Source: Lachnospiraceae bacterium GAM79
GTDB taxonomy: Bacteria; Bacillota; Clostridia; Lachnospirales; Lachnospiraceae
NCBI GenBank assembly: GCA_003584705.1
Contig: AP018536.1
Span: 1,674,001-1,738,000 of the forward strand
Length of the DNA: 64,000 nucleotides
Reading direction: 5' to 3'
Shown in pieces: positions 8,787 to 18,040 of this stretch. Position 1 is the stretch's first letter. Each line of letters opens with the position of its first letter. The notes under the pieces are model-generated. The model was not told the DNA's origin. It was given only the letters and a program-made list of their open reading frames with translations, and did no database searches. A program made the translations under genes and the position numbers.

Positions 8787-10466
8787 ATGCAGTTAACGGG
8801 ATCGGAAATTCTGGTAGAATGTCTGAAGGAACAGGGGGTAGATACCGTATTCGGTTACCCCGGCGGAGCAATCCTTAATATTTATGACGCACTTTATAAG
8901 CACAGTGAGGAGATCAAACATATTCTGACTTCCCATGAACAGGGGGCGGCACATGCGGCGGACGGCTATGCGAGAGCTACGGGAAAAGTAGGTGTCTGCA
9001 TGGCTACCAGCGGTCCCGGTGCCACGAATCTGGTCACTGGTATTGCTACGGCTTACATGGATTCTGTACCGATGGTAGCGATCACCGCCAACGTTACCTT
9101 GCCTTTACTCGGTAAGGACAGCTTCCAGGAGGTGGATATCGCCGGCGTGACCATGCCTATTACGAAGCATGGCTATATTGTGAAAAATGTGGAGATCCTG
9201 GCAGATACCATTCGCAAGGCATTCCATATTGCCAGAAGCGGCAGACCGGGCCCTGTGCTGATCGATATTACGAAGGATGTGACTGCGGCAACCTGCGAGT
9301 ATACACCTGTGACCATTCAGCCGGAGGAAAGAGTGACCCGCTACACCAGAGAAGAACTGATGCTGGTAGCGGAAATGATACATAAGGCAAAGAAGCCGTA
9401 TATCTATCTGGGCGGCGGTGCTATTATCTCCGGAGCAAGTGCAGAGGTGGCAGAGTTCGCGGAACTTATCGATGCACCGGTATGCGATACCCTGATGGGA
9501 AAAGGCGCTTTTGACGGCAGAAGCGAGCGCTATACAGGAATGATCGGTATGCACGGCACCAAGACTTCCAATCTGGGCGTCAGTGAGTGTGACCTGTTAG
9601 TAGCACTGGGAGCCAGATTCTCAGACCGTGTGACGGGTAACCCGAAGAAGTTCGCAGAGAACGCAAGAATCATCCAACTGGATGTGGATGCTGCGGAGAT
9701 CAACAAGAATATCCGTGTGGATGCATCTCTGGTAGGAGATCTGAAGAAGACTCTGACCGAATTGAATGCCTGCCTGTCGAAACAGGAACATCCGGAGTGG
9801 ATGGCGCATATAATGGAACTGAAGGAAAAATATCCCCTGAAATACGATGACGAAAATCTGTCCTGTCCTTATATCATGCAGGAGATTGACCGTGTAACGA
9901 ACGGAGAAGCCATCATCACCACAGACGTGGGACAGCATCAGATGTGGGCGGCACAGTATTATCATTATACGAAGCCCCGTACCTTCCTGTCTTCCGGAGG
10001 ATTAGGTACCATGGGTTACGGTCTGGGAGCCTGCATCGGTGCGCAGATCGGACAGCCGGATAAGGTCTGCATCAACATTGCAGGCGACGGATGTTTCCGC
10101 ATGAACATGAATGAACTGGCTACTGCCAGCCGTTACAACATTCCCATCATCCAGGTGGTCATCAACAACCAGGTGCTGGGCATGGTAAGACAGTGGCAGA
10201 CACTGTTCTATGGGAAACGCTATTCCCAGACAGTACTGAAGGATAAGGTGGATTTCTGCAAGGTGGCAGAAGGACTGGGCTGTACCGCCATCCGCGTGAC
10301 CAAAAAGGAAGAAGTGGCACCGGCCATCGAGAAGGCCATTGCCCTGAAAGCACCGGTACTGATCGAGTGCATGATCCCGGAGGATGATAAGGTATTCCCC
10401 ATGGTTCCGGCAGGAGCCCCCATCAGCGAAGTGTTTGACGGAGATGATTTGAAAAGGCAGTCCTGA
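8787..10466 (+). CDS. ilvB: Acetolactate synthase, catalytic (large) subunit
   Basis: ThDP-dependent condensation of two pyruvates (or pyruvate plus 2-ketobutyrate). The 559-residue protein has GYPGGAIL, the activating glutamate in SHEQGAAHAADGYAR, the ThDP-binding GDGCFRMNMNEL and NNQVLGMVRQWQ. The ATG at 8787 follows CCGGAGGGA. No regulatory subunit (ilvN) and no ilvC follow; instead the stop codon overlaps the start of a cell-wall L,D-transpeptidase (TGATG), an unusual partner. Confidence 0.96.
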   Translation: MQLTGSEILVECLKEQGVDTVFGYPGGAILNIYDALYKHSEEIKHILTSHEQGAAHAADGYARATGKVGVCMATSGPGATNLVTGIATAYMDSVPMVAITANVTLPLLGKDSFQEVDIAGVTMPITKHGYIVKNVEILADTIRKAFHIARSGRPGPVLIDITKDVTAATCEYTPVTIQPEERVTRYTREELMLVAEMIHKAKKPYIYLGGGAIISGASAEVAEFAELIDAPVCDTLMGKGAFDGRSERYTGMIGMHGTKTSNLGVSECDLLVALGARFSDRVTGNPKKFAENARIIQLDVDAAEINKNIRVDASLVGDLKKTLTELNACLSKQEHPEWMAHIMELKEKYPLKYDDENLSCPYIMQEIDRVTNGEAIITTDVGQHQMWAAQYYHYTKPRTFLSSGGLGTMGYGLGACIGAQIGQPDKVCINIAGDGCFRMNMNELATASRYNIPIIQVVINNQVLGMVRQWQTLFYGKRYSQTVLKDKVDFCKVAEGLGCTAIRVTKKEEVAPAIEKAIALKAPVLIECMIPEDDKVFPMVPAGAPISEVFDGDDLKRQS

Positions 10467-11875
10467 TGAAAAAGACGACGAAAAGATTAGTTTTGGCAGT
10501 ACTTTTATTTTTGCTGTTATTACTGACCGGATATTTTATTCTGGCATTTTATTACAGAGAAGGCTTCTCTGTAAATACCTGGATCAACGGTGTCTACTGT
10601 ACCGGAAAAACGGTGGAGGAAGTGAATTCGGAGCTTTTGTTGCGTACAGAGGCTCCGAATATTGTCATCGTTGACAGAGAGGGGACAGAGTATACAATCT
10701 CTCTTGCGGAAGCAGATTATCAGGCAGATTACAGTAACGTACTGGAACATTACCGGCAGGAACAGAATCCGTTCCTGTGGGTGGACAATGTTCTGTTTCA
10801 CTCCCGGAGGGAACTTTCTCCCACAGTGACCGTGGATGTGGATGCGCTTCGGAGAGCTTATGATTCTTTGGAATTTGTACGGGCCGAACAACATAAGAAC
10901 AAGGATTACAGCCTTGCCCGGGATACGTCGGGCGAGTACGTCTTCACGGATGGACTTGCGGGACGCATTGACTTGGAGAAGGCTTTTTTGGCGTTGGAGA
11001 ACACAGTAGAAAACGGGCAGGAGACGTTAAACCTGTCAGATAGTGGCTGTTATTATGACATCACTCCAAATGAGAACCAGAAAACTCTGCGGAATCTCTG
11101 GAAGGAGATTGAACGTTATCAGAGCTGTGATATTGTCTATTGCTTTGGACAGGAGAGACATCCGGTGACGGCAGCGGACTGTGCCTCTTTTCTGGTGACG
11201 GAGAATGGTCTGCCGGTGACGGATCAGACAGGTAACTTTGTACTGGATGAAGAAGCCGTGACGGCGTATGTAGAGCAGCTGGCCGAAAAGTATGACGGTT
11301 ATGGCCGTACCAGACAATTCCACAGTACCAGAGGAGATGTGATCACCATCGAGGGCGGCACCTATGGAAGCAAGCTGGATCAGAAAAAAGAGACTGCATA
11401 CCTGATGGAGCATCTGCTGGATGCCGGTGTACATACGGGGACACAGCAGTCCCATGTTCCCACTTACGAGAGAGAAGCTTTCTGCTATGGCAGGGATGAC
11501 ATCGGAGATACCTATATCGAAGTGGATATGACACAACAGAAAATGTACTATTATGAAAAGGGGGAACTGCGGCTGGAGACGGATGTGGTGACCGGCAACA
11601 TGCGCAGACGTATGGGAACACCGGAGGGGGTGAATTTCGTCTATAACAAGCAGAAGGACAGAGTACTGCGGGGACCGGGCTATGCCTCCCCTGTGAAATT
11701 CTGGGTACCTGTAAAGGGCAGCATCGGTATCCACGATGCCAGCTGGAGAAAAGAGTTCGGCGGGGACATCTACCAGACTGCCGGTTCCCATGGCTGTATC
11801 AATACACCGAAGGACAAAATGGAAGAATTGTACGACATGGTACAGATCGGTACCCCTGTCGTAATGTTTTATTAA
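10466..11875 (+). CDS. L,D-transpeptidase (YkuD) with PG_binding_4-type region, membrane anchored
   Basis: Predicted to make 3-3 crosslinks or attach proteins to peptidoglycan outside the membrane. The 469-residue protein has an N-terminal membrane anchor (about 8-30), a long extracellular region resembling PG_binding_4/YoaR-type domains (about 35-340), and a C-terminal YkuD domain with the catalytic signature H..SHGC (SHGC at about 441-444). Its start overlaps the ilvB stop, so it is translationally coupled to acetolactate synthase. It is the only wall enzyme of this type in the window. Confidence 0.92.
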   Translation: MKKTTKRLVLAVLLFLLLLLTGYFILAFYYREGFSVNTWINGVYCTGKTVEEVNSELLLRTEAPNIVIVDREGTEYTISLAEADYQADYSNVLEHYRQEQNPFLWVDNVLFHSRRELSPTVTVDVDALRRAYDSLEFVRAEQHKNKDYSLARDTSGEYVFTDGLAGRIDLEKAFLALENTVENGQETLNLSDSGCYYDITPNENQKTLRNLWKEIERYQSCDIVYCFGQERHPVTAADCASFLVTENGLPVTDQTGNFVLDEEAVTAYVEQLAEKYDGYGRTRQFHSTRGDVITIEGGTYGSKLDQKKETAYLMEHLLDAGVHTGTQQSHVPTYEREAFCYGRDDIGDTYIEVDMTQQKMYYYEKGELRLETDVVTGNMRRRMGTPEGVNFVYNKQKDRVLRGPGYASPVKFWVPVKGSIGIHDASWRKEFGGDIYQTAGSHGCINTPKDKMEELYDMVQIGTPVVMFY

Positions 11876-11943
11876 TAAAACAGACATTTTCTGACAAAAT
11901 GTGTGAGGGATGCGAACATTTTGAAAATAATTTAACAATGTAG

Positions 11944-11972
11944 TTGACTAAAGCAAATGAAAAGCTTATTCT
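11944..11972 (+). promoter_or_regulatory. Promoter for serC-serA
   Basis: TTGACT (11944-11949), 17-bp spacer, TATTCT (11967-11972), about 50 bp before the serC start. Confidence 0.6.
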
Positions 11973-12024
11973 ATACCTATGCTTTTTATAAAAAATTTAG
12001 AAAATATCGAGGAGGTCTTTGAAA

Positions 12025-13107
12025 ATGGCAAGAGTGTATAACTTTTCCGCAGGCCCTGCAGTACTCCCTGAGGAGGTATTGCAGGAAGCAGCCGATGAAA
12101 TGCTGGATTATAGAGGAACCGGCATGTCCGTAATGGAGATGAGCCATCGATCTAAAGCCTATGATACGATCATTAAGGAAGCGGAAGCTGATCTCAGAGA
12201 ACTGATGAATATCCCGGACAACTATAAGGTACTGTTTTTGCAGGGCGGTGCGAGCCAGCAGTTTGCCATGATCCCCATGAACCTGATGAAGAACCGTGTG
12301 GCAGACTACATCGTAACCGGTCAGTGGGCGAAGAAGGCATATCAGGAGGCTTCCCTGTACGGCAAGGCAAATAAGATCGCTTCTTCTGAGGATAAGACCT
12401 TCTCTTATATTCCCGATTGCTCCGATCTGCCCATCAGCGAGGATGCCGATTACGTGTACATATGCGAGAATAATACCATCTACGGTACGAAATTCAAGAC
12501 CCTGCCCAATACTAAGGGTAAGCCCCTGGTTGCAGATGTATCCAGCTGCTTTTTATCCGAGCCGGTAGATGTGACAAAATACGGTGTGATCTATGGCGGC
12601 GTACAGAAAAATATCGGACCTGCAGGTGTGGTTATCGTGATCATCCGTGAGGATCTGATCACTGAGGATGTGCTTCCCGGTACACCGACCATGCTTCGTT
12701 ATAAGATCCATGCAGATGCGGATTCTCTGTACAATACGCCTCCCGCATACGGCATCTACATCTGCGGCAAGGTATTTAAATGGCTGAAGAAGATGGGCGG
12801 TCTGGAAGCAATGAAGGAGCGCAATGAGAAAAAGGCGAAGATCCTGTATGACTACCTGGATGAAAGCAAGCTGTTCAAGGGAACCGTCCGCAAGGAAGAC
12901 AGATCCCTGATGAATGTTCCGTTCATTACCGGTAATGAGGAGTTAGATGCCAAATTCGTCAAAGAGGCGAAGGAGGCAGGCTTCGAGAACCTGAAAGGTC
13001 ACAGAACCGTAGGCGGCATGAGAGCAAGTATCTACAATGCAATGCCCATCGAGGGTGTGGAGAAGCTGGTAGAGTTCATGAAGAAGTTTGAAGCGGAGAA
13101 TGCTTAA
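12025..13107 (+). CDS. serC: Phosphoserine aminotransferase
   Basis: PLP enzyme turning 3-phosphohydroxypyruvate into phosphoserine. The 360-residue product starts MARVYNFSAGPAVLP, as the family does, and has the PLP lysine in GGVQKNIGPAG (about 195) and a C-terminal GHRTVGGMRASIYNA. The ATG at 12025 follows GGAGGTC at good distance; a TTG six bases earlier is less likely. serA begins 13 bp downstream: the two enzymes catalyse consecutive steps. Confidence 0.97.
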   Translation: MARVYNFSAGPAVLPEEVLQEAADEMLDYRGTGMSVMEMSHRSKAYDTIIKEAEADLRELMNIPDNYKVLFLQGGASQQFAMIPMNLMKNRVADYIVTGQWAKKAYQEASLYGKANKIASSEDKTFSYIPDCSDLPISEDADYVYICENNTIYGTKFKTLPNTKGKPLVADVSSCFLSEPVDVTKYGVIYGGVQKNIGPAGVVIVIIREDLITEDVLPGTPTMLRYKIHADADSLYNTPPAYGIYICGKVFKWLKKMGGLEAMKERNEKKAKILYDYLDESKLFKGTVRKEDRSLMNVPFITGNEELDAKFVKEAKEAGFENLKGHRTVGGMRASIYNAMPIEGVEKLVEFMKKFEAENA

Positions 13108-13120
13108 GGGGGAGAAAACT

Positions 13121-14284
13121 ATGTTTCAGATCAATTGCCTGAATCCCATTTCCAAAGTGGGACTGGATCGTCTGACAGCAGACTATAAAGTAACCGATAA
13201 TATAAATGACGCAGAGGGCGTTCTGGTCCGCAGTGCTTCCATGCATGAGATGGATCTGCCGGAAAATCTTCTGGCAGTAGCGAGAGCCGGAGCCGGTGTC
13301 AATAACATTCCGCTGGATAAATGTGCGGAAAAGGGTATCGTAGTATTCAATACGCCCGGTGCCAACGCCAATGGTGTAAAGGAACTGGTGATCGCTGGTA
13401 TGCTGTTAGCTGCCCGTGATGTAGTAGGCGGTATCGAATGGGTCAAGGCATCCAAAGACAACGCTGACATTGCCAAAGCCGCAGAAAAAGAAAAGAAGAA
13501 ATTCGCCGGTACGGAAGTAATGGGCAAAAAGTTAGGTGTCATCGGTCTGGGTGCTATCGGCGTTAAGGTAGCCAATACAGCAGTAAGCCTTGGCATGGAA
13601 GTCTATGGCTATGATCCTTACGTATCCGTCAATGCTGCATGGAACTTAAGCCGTTCTGTCAAGCATGTGACGAATGTGGAAGAAATTTATGCAGACTGTG
13701 ATTACATTACGATACATGTACCGCTTCTGGATTCCACAAAGGGTATGATCAACAAGGAAGCTATCAGCAAAATGAAAGATGGCGTGGTCCTGTTAAACTT
13801 TGCAAGAGATCTGCTGGCAAATGAGGCAGATGTCCTGGAGGCATTAAAGAGTGGCAAGGTAGCCCGTTATGTATCTGATTTCCCGAATCCTACGACAGCA
13901 GGACAGCCCGGCTGTATCGTGATCCCTCATCTGGGCGCAAGCACCGAGGAATCCGAGGATAACTGTGCGAAGATGGCTGTGGAAGAACTGATGGATTATC
14001 TGGAGAACGGCAATATCCGCAACAGCGTAAATTATCCTGCCTGCGATATGGGCGTATGCAGCCAGGCCGGAAGAATTGCAATTTTCCATAAAAATATTGC
14101 CAATATGTTGAATCAGTTTACCGCAGTGATCGGTGAGAAGAACATCAATATCTCCGATATGACCAATAAATCCCGCGGTGAAGTGGCATATACCATGCTG
14201 GATATTGAAAATGCGGCAACACAGGATCTGGTAGAATCCTTACAGAAGATCGACGGTGTCTTCCGCGTACGTGTGGTAAAGTAA
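13121..14284 (+). CDS. serA: D-3-phosphoglycerate dehydrogenase with C-terminal ACT domain
   Basis: NAD-dependent first step of serine synthesis. The 387-residue protein has a Rossmann motif GLGAIGVKVANTA, the catalytic arginine in NFARDLLANE, the catalytic histidine in IPHLGASTEES, and a C-terminal ACT domain (about 315-387) that usually senses serine. The arginine loop (NFARDLL) differs from the common N.ARGG form, so this belongs to a divergent clade. RBS GGGGGAG; start at 13121. Transcribed with serC. Confidence 0.94.
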   Translation: MFQINCLNPISKVGLDRLTADYKVTDNINDAEGVLVRSASMHEMDLPENLLAVARAGAGVNNIPLDKCAEKGIVVFNTPGANANGVKELVIAGMLLAARDVVGGIEWVKASKDNADIAKAAEKEKKKFAGTEVMGKKLGVIGLGAIGVKVANTAVSLGMEVYGYDPYVSVNAAWNLSRSVKHVTNVEEIYADCDYITIHVPLLDSTKGMINKEAISKMKDGVVLLNFARDLLANEADVLEALKSGKVARYVSDFPNPTTAGQPGCIVIPHLGASTEESEDNCAKMAVEELMDYLENGNIRNSVNYPACDMGVCSQAGRIAIFHKNIANMLNQFTAVIGEKNINISDMTNKSRGEVAYTMLDIENAATQDLVESLQKIDGVFRVRVVK

Positions 14285-14314
14285 GACATTTGTCTGAATA
14301 GCAGAAAAATATGC

Positions 14315-14342
14315 AGGCATCGGCTATAAAAGGCCGGTGCCT
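14315..14342 (+). terminator. Hairpin after serA, possible terminator
   Basis: AGGCATCGGC and GCCGGTGCCT form a GC-rich stem about 30 bases after the stop. The T-run is weak (TGCTTTACG). Confidence 0.5.
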
Positions 14343-14437
14343 GCTTTACGTTTCCGGTGTAATGCCAAAAACAGCGGAAATAGTGGTAAAATCAGTGTAT
14401 AATGTCAGAAACTTACAGACATTTTTTCGTAAAAGCG

Positions 14438-14466
14438 TTGTATGATATGAGGGAATCTGTTATACT
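14438..14466 (+). promoter_or_regulatory. Promoter for the PHP gene
   Basis: TTGTAT (14438-14443), 17 bp, TATACT (14461-14466), 49 bp upstream of the start codon. Confidence 0.6.
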
Positions 14467-14515
14467 TGGCATGGACCAAAGACGTAAGCCACAAGAGAAA
14501 GAAGGAACAAAACAG

Positions 14516-15289
14516 ATGAAATTTGATATGCATTGTCATACAAAAGAAGGATCTATGGATGGAAAGGTTCCTATTGACGATTTTATTGCGGAATTGATCC
14601 GCAAGGGTTTTAACGGTATGCTGGTCAGTGATCATAATTCTTATAATGGTTACCGCACGTGGAAACGAAATATAAAAGATCAAAAATTTAAAGACTTTGT
14701 GGTGTTGAAGGGGATTGAATACGATACCATTGATGCAGGACATATTCTGGTGATCATGCCGGAGACCATTAAGCTGAAAATTCTGGAGCTTCGTGGATTG
14801 CCGGTGCAGATCCTGATCGATATCGTGCATAAGAACGGTGGAATATTAGGGCCGGCACATCCCTGCGGAGAGAAATATTTAAGCTTCACCAATACCCTGA
14901 AGAAGCGGAATCAGATGGCGGTGATGAATCAGTTTGATTTTCTGGAAGGCTTCAATGCCTGTGAGAGTGTAGAGAGCAACCATTGCGCAAAGGTACTGGC
15001 GGAAATGTACGCACTGCCAACCTTCGGTGGAAGCGATGCTCACAAAACGGACTGTATCGGTATGGCGTATACCGATATACCAGAGAAGATCAGTTGTGAA
15101 TCCGATTTGATCCGGGCAGTGAAGCTGGGAGAAGGGATCAAATGCGGAGGCTCCTATTACCGCGGCACTACCAAGGAGAAAATCGGAAAAGCCAATAATA
15201 TTCTGGTACAGTCCTTCTGGTTCTATAACAGACTGGGAAGCCTGTACCGGCATCACAGAAGAAAAGAGGAAATGCATAAGATGGTATAG
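14516..15289 (+). CDS. PHP-domain metal-dependent phosphoesterase
   Basis: Member of the PHP superfamily (related to polymerase/histidinol phosphatase domains); the substrate is unknown. The 257-residue product has the HxH motif at the N-terminus (MKFDMHCHT), SDHN near residue 42, GPAHPCGE and a C-terminal GGSDAHKTD, which together form the usual tri-metal site. I chose the ATG at 14516, preceded by AAGGAA, because the family starts right at the HxH motif; the open frame upstream covers the promoter. A strong terminator overlaps its stop codon, so it is monocistronic. Confidence 0.88.
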   Translation: MKFDMHCHTKEGSMDGKVPIDDFIAELIRKGFNGMLVSDHNSYNGYRTWKRNIKDQKFKDFVVLKGIEYDTIDAGHILVIMPETIKLKILELRGLPVQILIDIVHKNGGILGPAHPCGEKYLSFTNTLKKRNQMAVMNQFDFLEGFNACESVESNHCAKVLAEMYALPTFGGSDAHKTDCIGMAYTDIPEKISCESDLIRAVKLGEGIKCGGSYYRGTTKEKIGKANNILVQSFWFYNRLGSLYRHHRRKEEMHKMV

Positions 15290-15313
15290 GTCCCCTGGAC
15301 CTATACTTTTTTT
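15284..15313 (+). terminator. Strong terminator after the PHP gene
   Basis: GTATAGGTCC and GGACCTATAC form a perfect 10-bp stem followed by seven T. It begins inside the last codons of the gene. Confidence 0.93.
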
Positions 15314-15318
15314 ATACA

Positions 15319-15575
15319 CATCGTAATGTGATGTCGGGGTCACCCCCCCGACTTTGATGCCTACGGATTGTTCCGTGCTACGCACTCCCACTTCTCCGCT
15401 CCGCTTCGGTCCGTGCTAAACATGTGCCACTGGCACATAGCACCCTACCCTCTATTCGCATATCGTGGGATTATCATCCCGCTTTTATGCTCATATCGGG
15501 GCGGGTCATAAGGTCTTTCACCCATTTATGAGCAAGCTCATGTGGGCTTAGACCTTTTGACCCTGGCATCGTAAT
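15319..15575. repeat. Intergenic palindromic insertion flanked by 9-bp direct repeats
   Basis: CATCGTAAT occurs at 15319-15327 and again at 15567-15575. Between them is ~240 bp of nested palindromes with near-terminal GGGTCA/TGACCC, a CATGTGCCA..TGGCACATA hairpin, GGGAT..ATCCC, and AAGGTCT..ATGAGCAAGCTCAT..AGACCTT. This looks like a small non-autonomous insertion. It has no reading frame of note. Confidence 0.55.
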
Positions 15576-15720
15576 CTAAGTTCATAAATTCTTAAGATGC
15601 TTTTACTATAGAAATAGGGTATAATATGCATAAATAAGTAAGCAATATGGAATGTTCCGTAGAACTTGCTTTCAGGGGAAGAGCGTAAGGCGCTACCTGT
15701 AATTAAGAGGAGAGAAATAT

Positions 15721-18021
15721 ATGAGAAAAAATTTAAGGGGCAGAAAAGCAACCGCGATCGCACTGGCATCCGTTATGGCAATGTCGCTTGCAGCCTGCGG
15801 CAGGCAGGATGGATCGAATCAGGTGGGACAGACAGAACAGAAGGAATATGTATATGTTCCCGAATACCTGGAGTTGGATGATAATACGAATTCCAGCTAC
15901 AGCAACATGACAGTACAGGGAGATAAGCTGTATTATACAAATTACCAATGGGATGAAGCTTCCGGTGAGAGCAAGGTCGTGCTTGGAGCTTACTCGCTGA
16001 CAGACGGTTCCCGGGAGGATCTGCCGATCACCATTAATGCTGACGGCGGTGGGATCTATTCCATGCAGGCAGACGCAGAAGGTAATATTTATACTGCGGA
16101 ATTTGAGTGGAATGCCACAGAAGGTGATGACGCTTATACACAGCAGACGACGGTATTGCACAAGTACGATGCATCCGGTACGGAACTGATGGTACAGGAT
16201 ATCACGGACATCATGCAGCAGGATGAGAACAATTCTTATGTGGGCAGCATGTGCCTGGACGACCAGGGCAGATTTTATATCAGCTCTGATTCACTGATCC
16301 GGCTGTTTGGCAGTGACGGACAATTTCAGGGAGCTGTGCAGACGGACAGCCAGTGGATCCAGGGCATGGGAAAAGCAAAAGACGGCAAGGTATACCTGGC
16401 TTATTATGACCAATCCGGCAACGTGAAGCTATCCCAGATCGACTTTGACGGCAAGGCATTGGGACAGACATATGATAACTTCCCGAACACGAACGGCAAC
16501 GGAGGATTATGTGCCGGAATAGAAAATGATCTCCTGGTGAATACGGATACTGCCCTGTATGATTATAGTCTCGCAGACCAGAAGACTACCGAAGTACTGA
16601 GCTGGCTGGACAGTGATATTAACGGCAGTTATGTTACCTATGCCGCAGCCACCGCAGACGGTAAGATCCTGGCAGTGGTCAATGACTGGAACACAGGGGA
16701 AACTGACCTGGTGAAGCTGACCAGAACCAAGGCCAGTGAGGTAGCACAGAAGTCCCAGATCACGATCGGAACCCTGTATACCTCCCAGAGCCTTCAGGCA
16801 GCAGCCGTAGCCTTCAACAAGCAGAGTAATGAATATCATGTTAATATTAAAACATATATCGATGATAATAACTGGACCGAAACTTCCTGGGCGGATGGCA
16901 TTACAGCCATGAACAATGATATTACCTCCGGAGCCGGATGCCCGGATATCCTGGATCTGTCCAGCCTGGATGTCAAGGAACTGGCTTCCAAGGGTGTATT
17001 CGAGGATATGACACCATATCTGGAGAAGAGCAGTGTATTAAGCAAGGATGATTTCTTTGAAAATATTGTAGACAGTTATACCTTTGACGGAAAACTGGTG
17101 GGAATTCCCAAGAGCTTCACCTTAAGCACGATCGTCGGCAGAACCTCCGAAGTGGGTGATAAGAAGGGCTGGACCATTGATGATATTATAGCCTATGCAG
17201 GCCAGCATGAAGGTGCTTCCCTGTTTGAGGGCATGACCAAGAGCGGCATGCTGTACACACTGTTAGCCTATGATCTGGACAGCTATATTGACTGGGAGAC
17301 GGGAAAGTGCAGCTTTGATTCGGAAGATTTCCAGAAAGTACTGGAATTTGTCAATACCTTCCCCGAAGAGTATGACTGGCAGAATGATGACAGATCTACA
17401 CCGGCGAAGATCCAGTCCGGTGAAGTACTGTTGAATATGACAGGCATCTATCAGCTGAACAGTATTCAGGAGGAGGAAGCTATGTTCGGTGAGCCGGTAA
17501 CCTATATCGGATATCCTACCTCCGGCGGTGGCAGCGGTACTTATATGCAGGCCAGTGAGCTGTATGCGATTACCGCCAAATCCTCCAACAAGGACGGCGC
17601 ATGGGCATTTATTGAGAACTACCTGAATCAGCCGTTTGATGATCTATATTCCTATGGACTTCCCGCCAGAAAGTCTGCACTGGATGATATGGTGGAGAAG
17701 GCACTGAATGTGACATATATGACAGATGAAAACGGTGAGCAGATCCTGGATGAGAACGGGAATCCGATTCCGGAGGACGGTACTTCCGGCATCAGTTACG
17801 GAGACTGGGAGTACACCTATCACACTCCTACCGAGGAAGAAATCAATATTCTGAAGGAGCTGATCAGTGTGGCTGAACCTTCCAGTGCAACCGGTAATGA
17901 TGAGATCACCAATATCATCACGGAGGAAGCGGAAGCATTCTTCAAAGGTCAGAAGTCCGTAGCGGATGTGGCAGGTGTCATTCAGAGCCGTGTACAGGTC
18001 TATGTGAATGAAAACAGATAA
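15721..18021 (+). CDS. Extracellular solute-binding lipoprotein (family 1) with N-terminal beta-propeller-like half
   Basis: Cell-surface lipoprotein of 766 residues with lipobox LAAC (Cys about 26). Residues about 45-340 contain repeated D-x-x-G-x-hydrophobic-Tyr strands (DAEGNIYTA, DDQGRFYIS, AKDGKVYLA), suggesting propeller blades. Residues about 345-766 are a sugar-type ABC solute-binding domain ending in the family helix FFKGQKSVADVAGVIQSR. Typical binding proteins are 400-450 residues, so this is a fusion. It is the first gene of the 15.7-25.6 kb operon; RBS AGAGGAGAG. Substrate unknown. Confidence 0.85.
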   Translation: MRKNLRGRKATAIALASVMAMSLAACGRQDGSNQVGQTEQKEYVYVPEYLELDDNTNSSYSNMTVQGDKLYYTNYQWDEASGESKVVLGAYSLTDGSREDLPITINADGGGIYSMQADAEGNIYTAEFEWNATEGDDAYTQQTTVLHKYDASGTELMVQDITDIMQQDENNSYVGSMCLDDQGRFYISSDSLIRLFGSDGQFQGAVQTDSQWIQGMGKAKDGKVYLAYYDQSGNVKLSQIDFDGKALGQTYDNFPNTNGNGGLCAGIENDLLVNTDTALYDYSLADQKTTEVLSWLDSDINGSYVTYAAATADGKILAVVNDWNTGETDLVKLTRTKASEVAQKSQITIGTLYTSQSLQAAAVAFNKQSNEYHVNIKTYIDDNNWTETSWADGITAMNNDITSGAGCPDILDLSSLDVKELASKGVFEDMTPYLEKSSVLSKDDFFENIVDSYTFDGKLVGIPKSFTLSTIVGRTSEVGDKKGWTIDDIIAYAGQHEGASLFEGMTKSGMLYTLLAYDLDSYIDWETGKCSFDSEDFQKVLEFVNTFPEEYDWQNDDRSTPAKIQSGEVLLNMTGIYQLNSIQEEEAMFGEPVTYIGYPTSGGGSGTYMQASELYAITAKSSNKDGAWAFIENYLNQPFDDLYSYGLPARKSALDDMVEKALNVTYMTDENGEQILDENGNPIPEDGTSGISYGDWEYTYHTPTEEEINILKELISVAEPSSATGNDEITNIITEEAEAFFKGQKSVADVAGVIQSRVQVYVNENR

Positions 18022-18040
18022 AGGAAAGGCTTAAAATATC

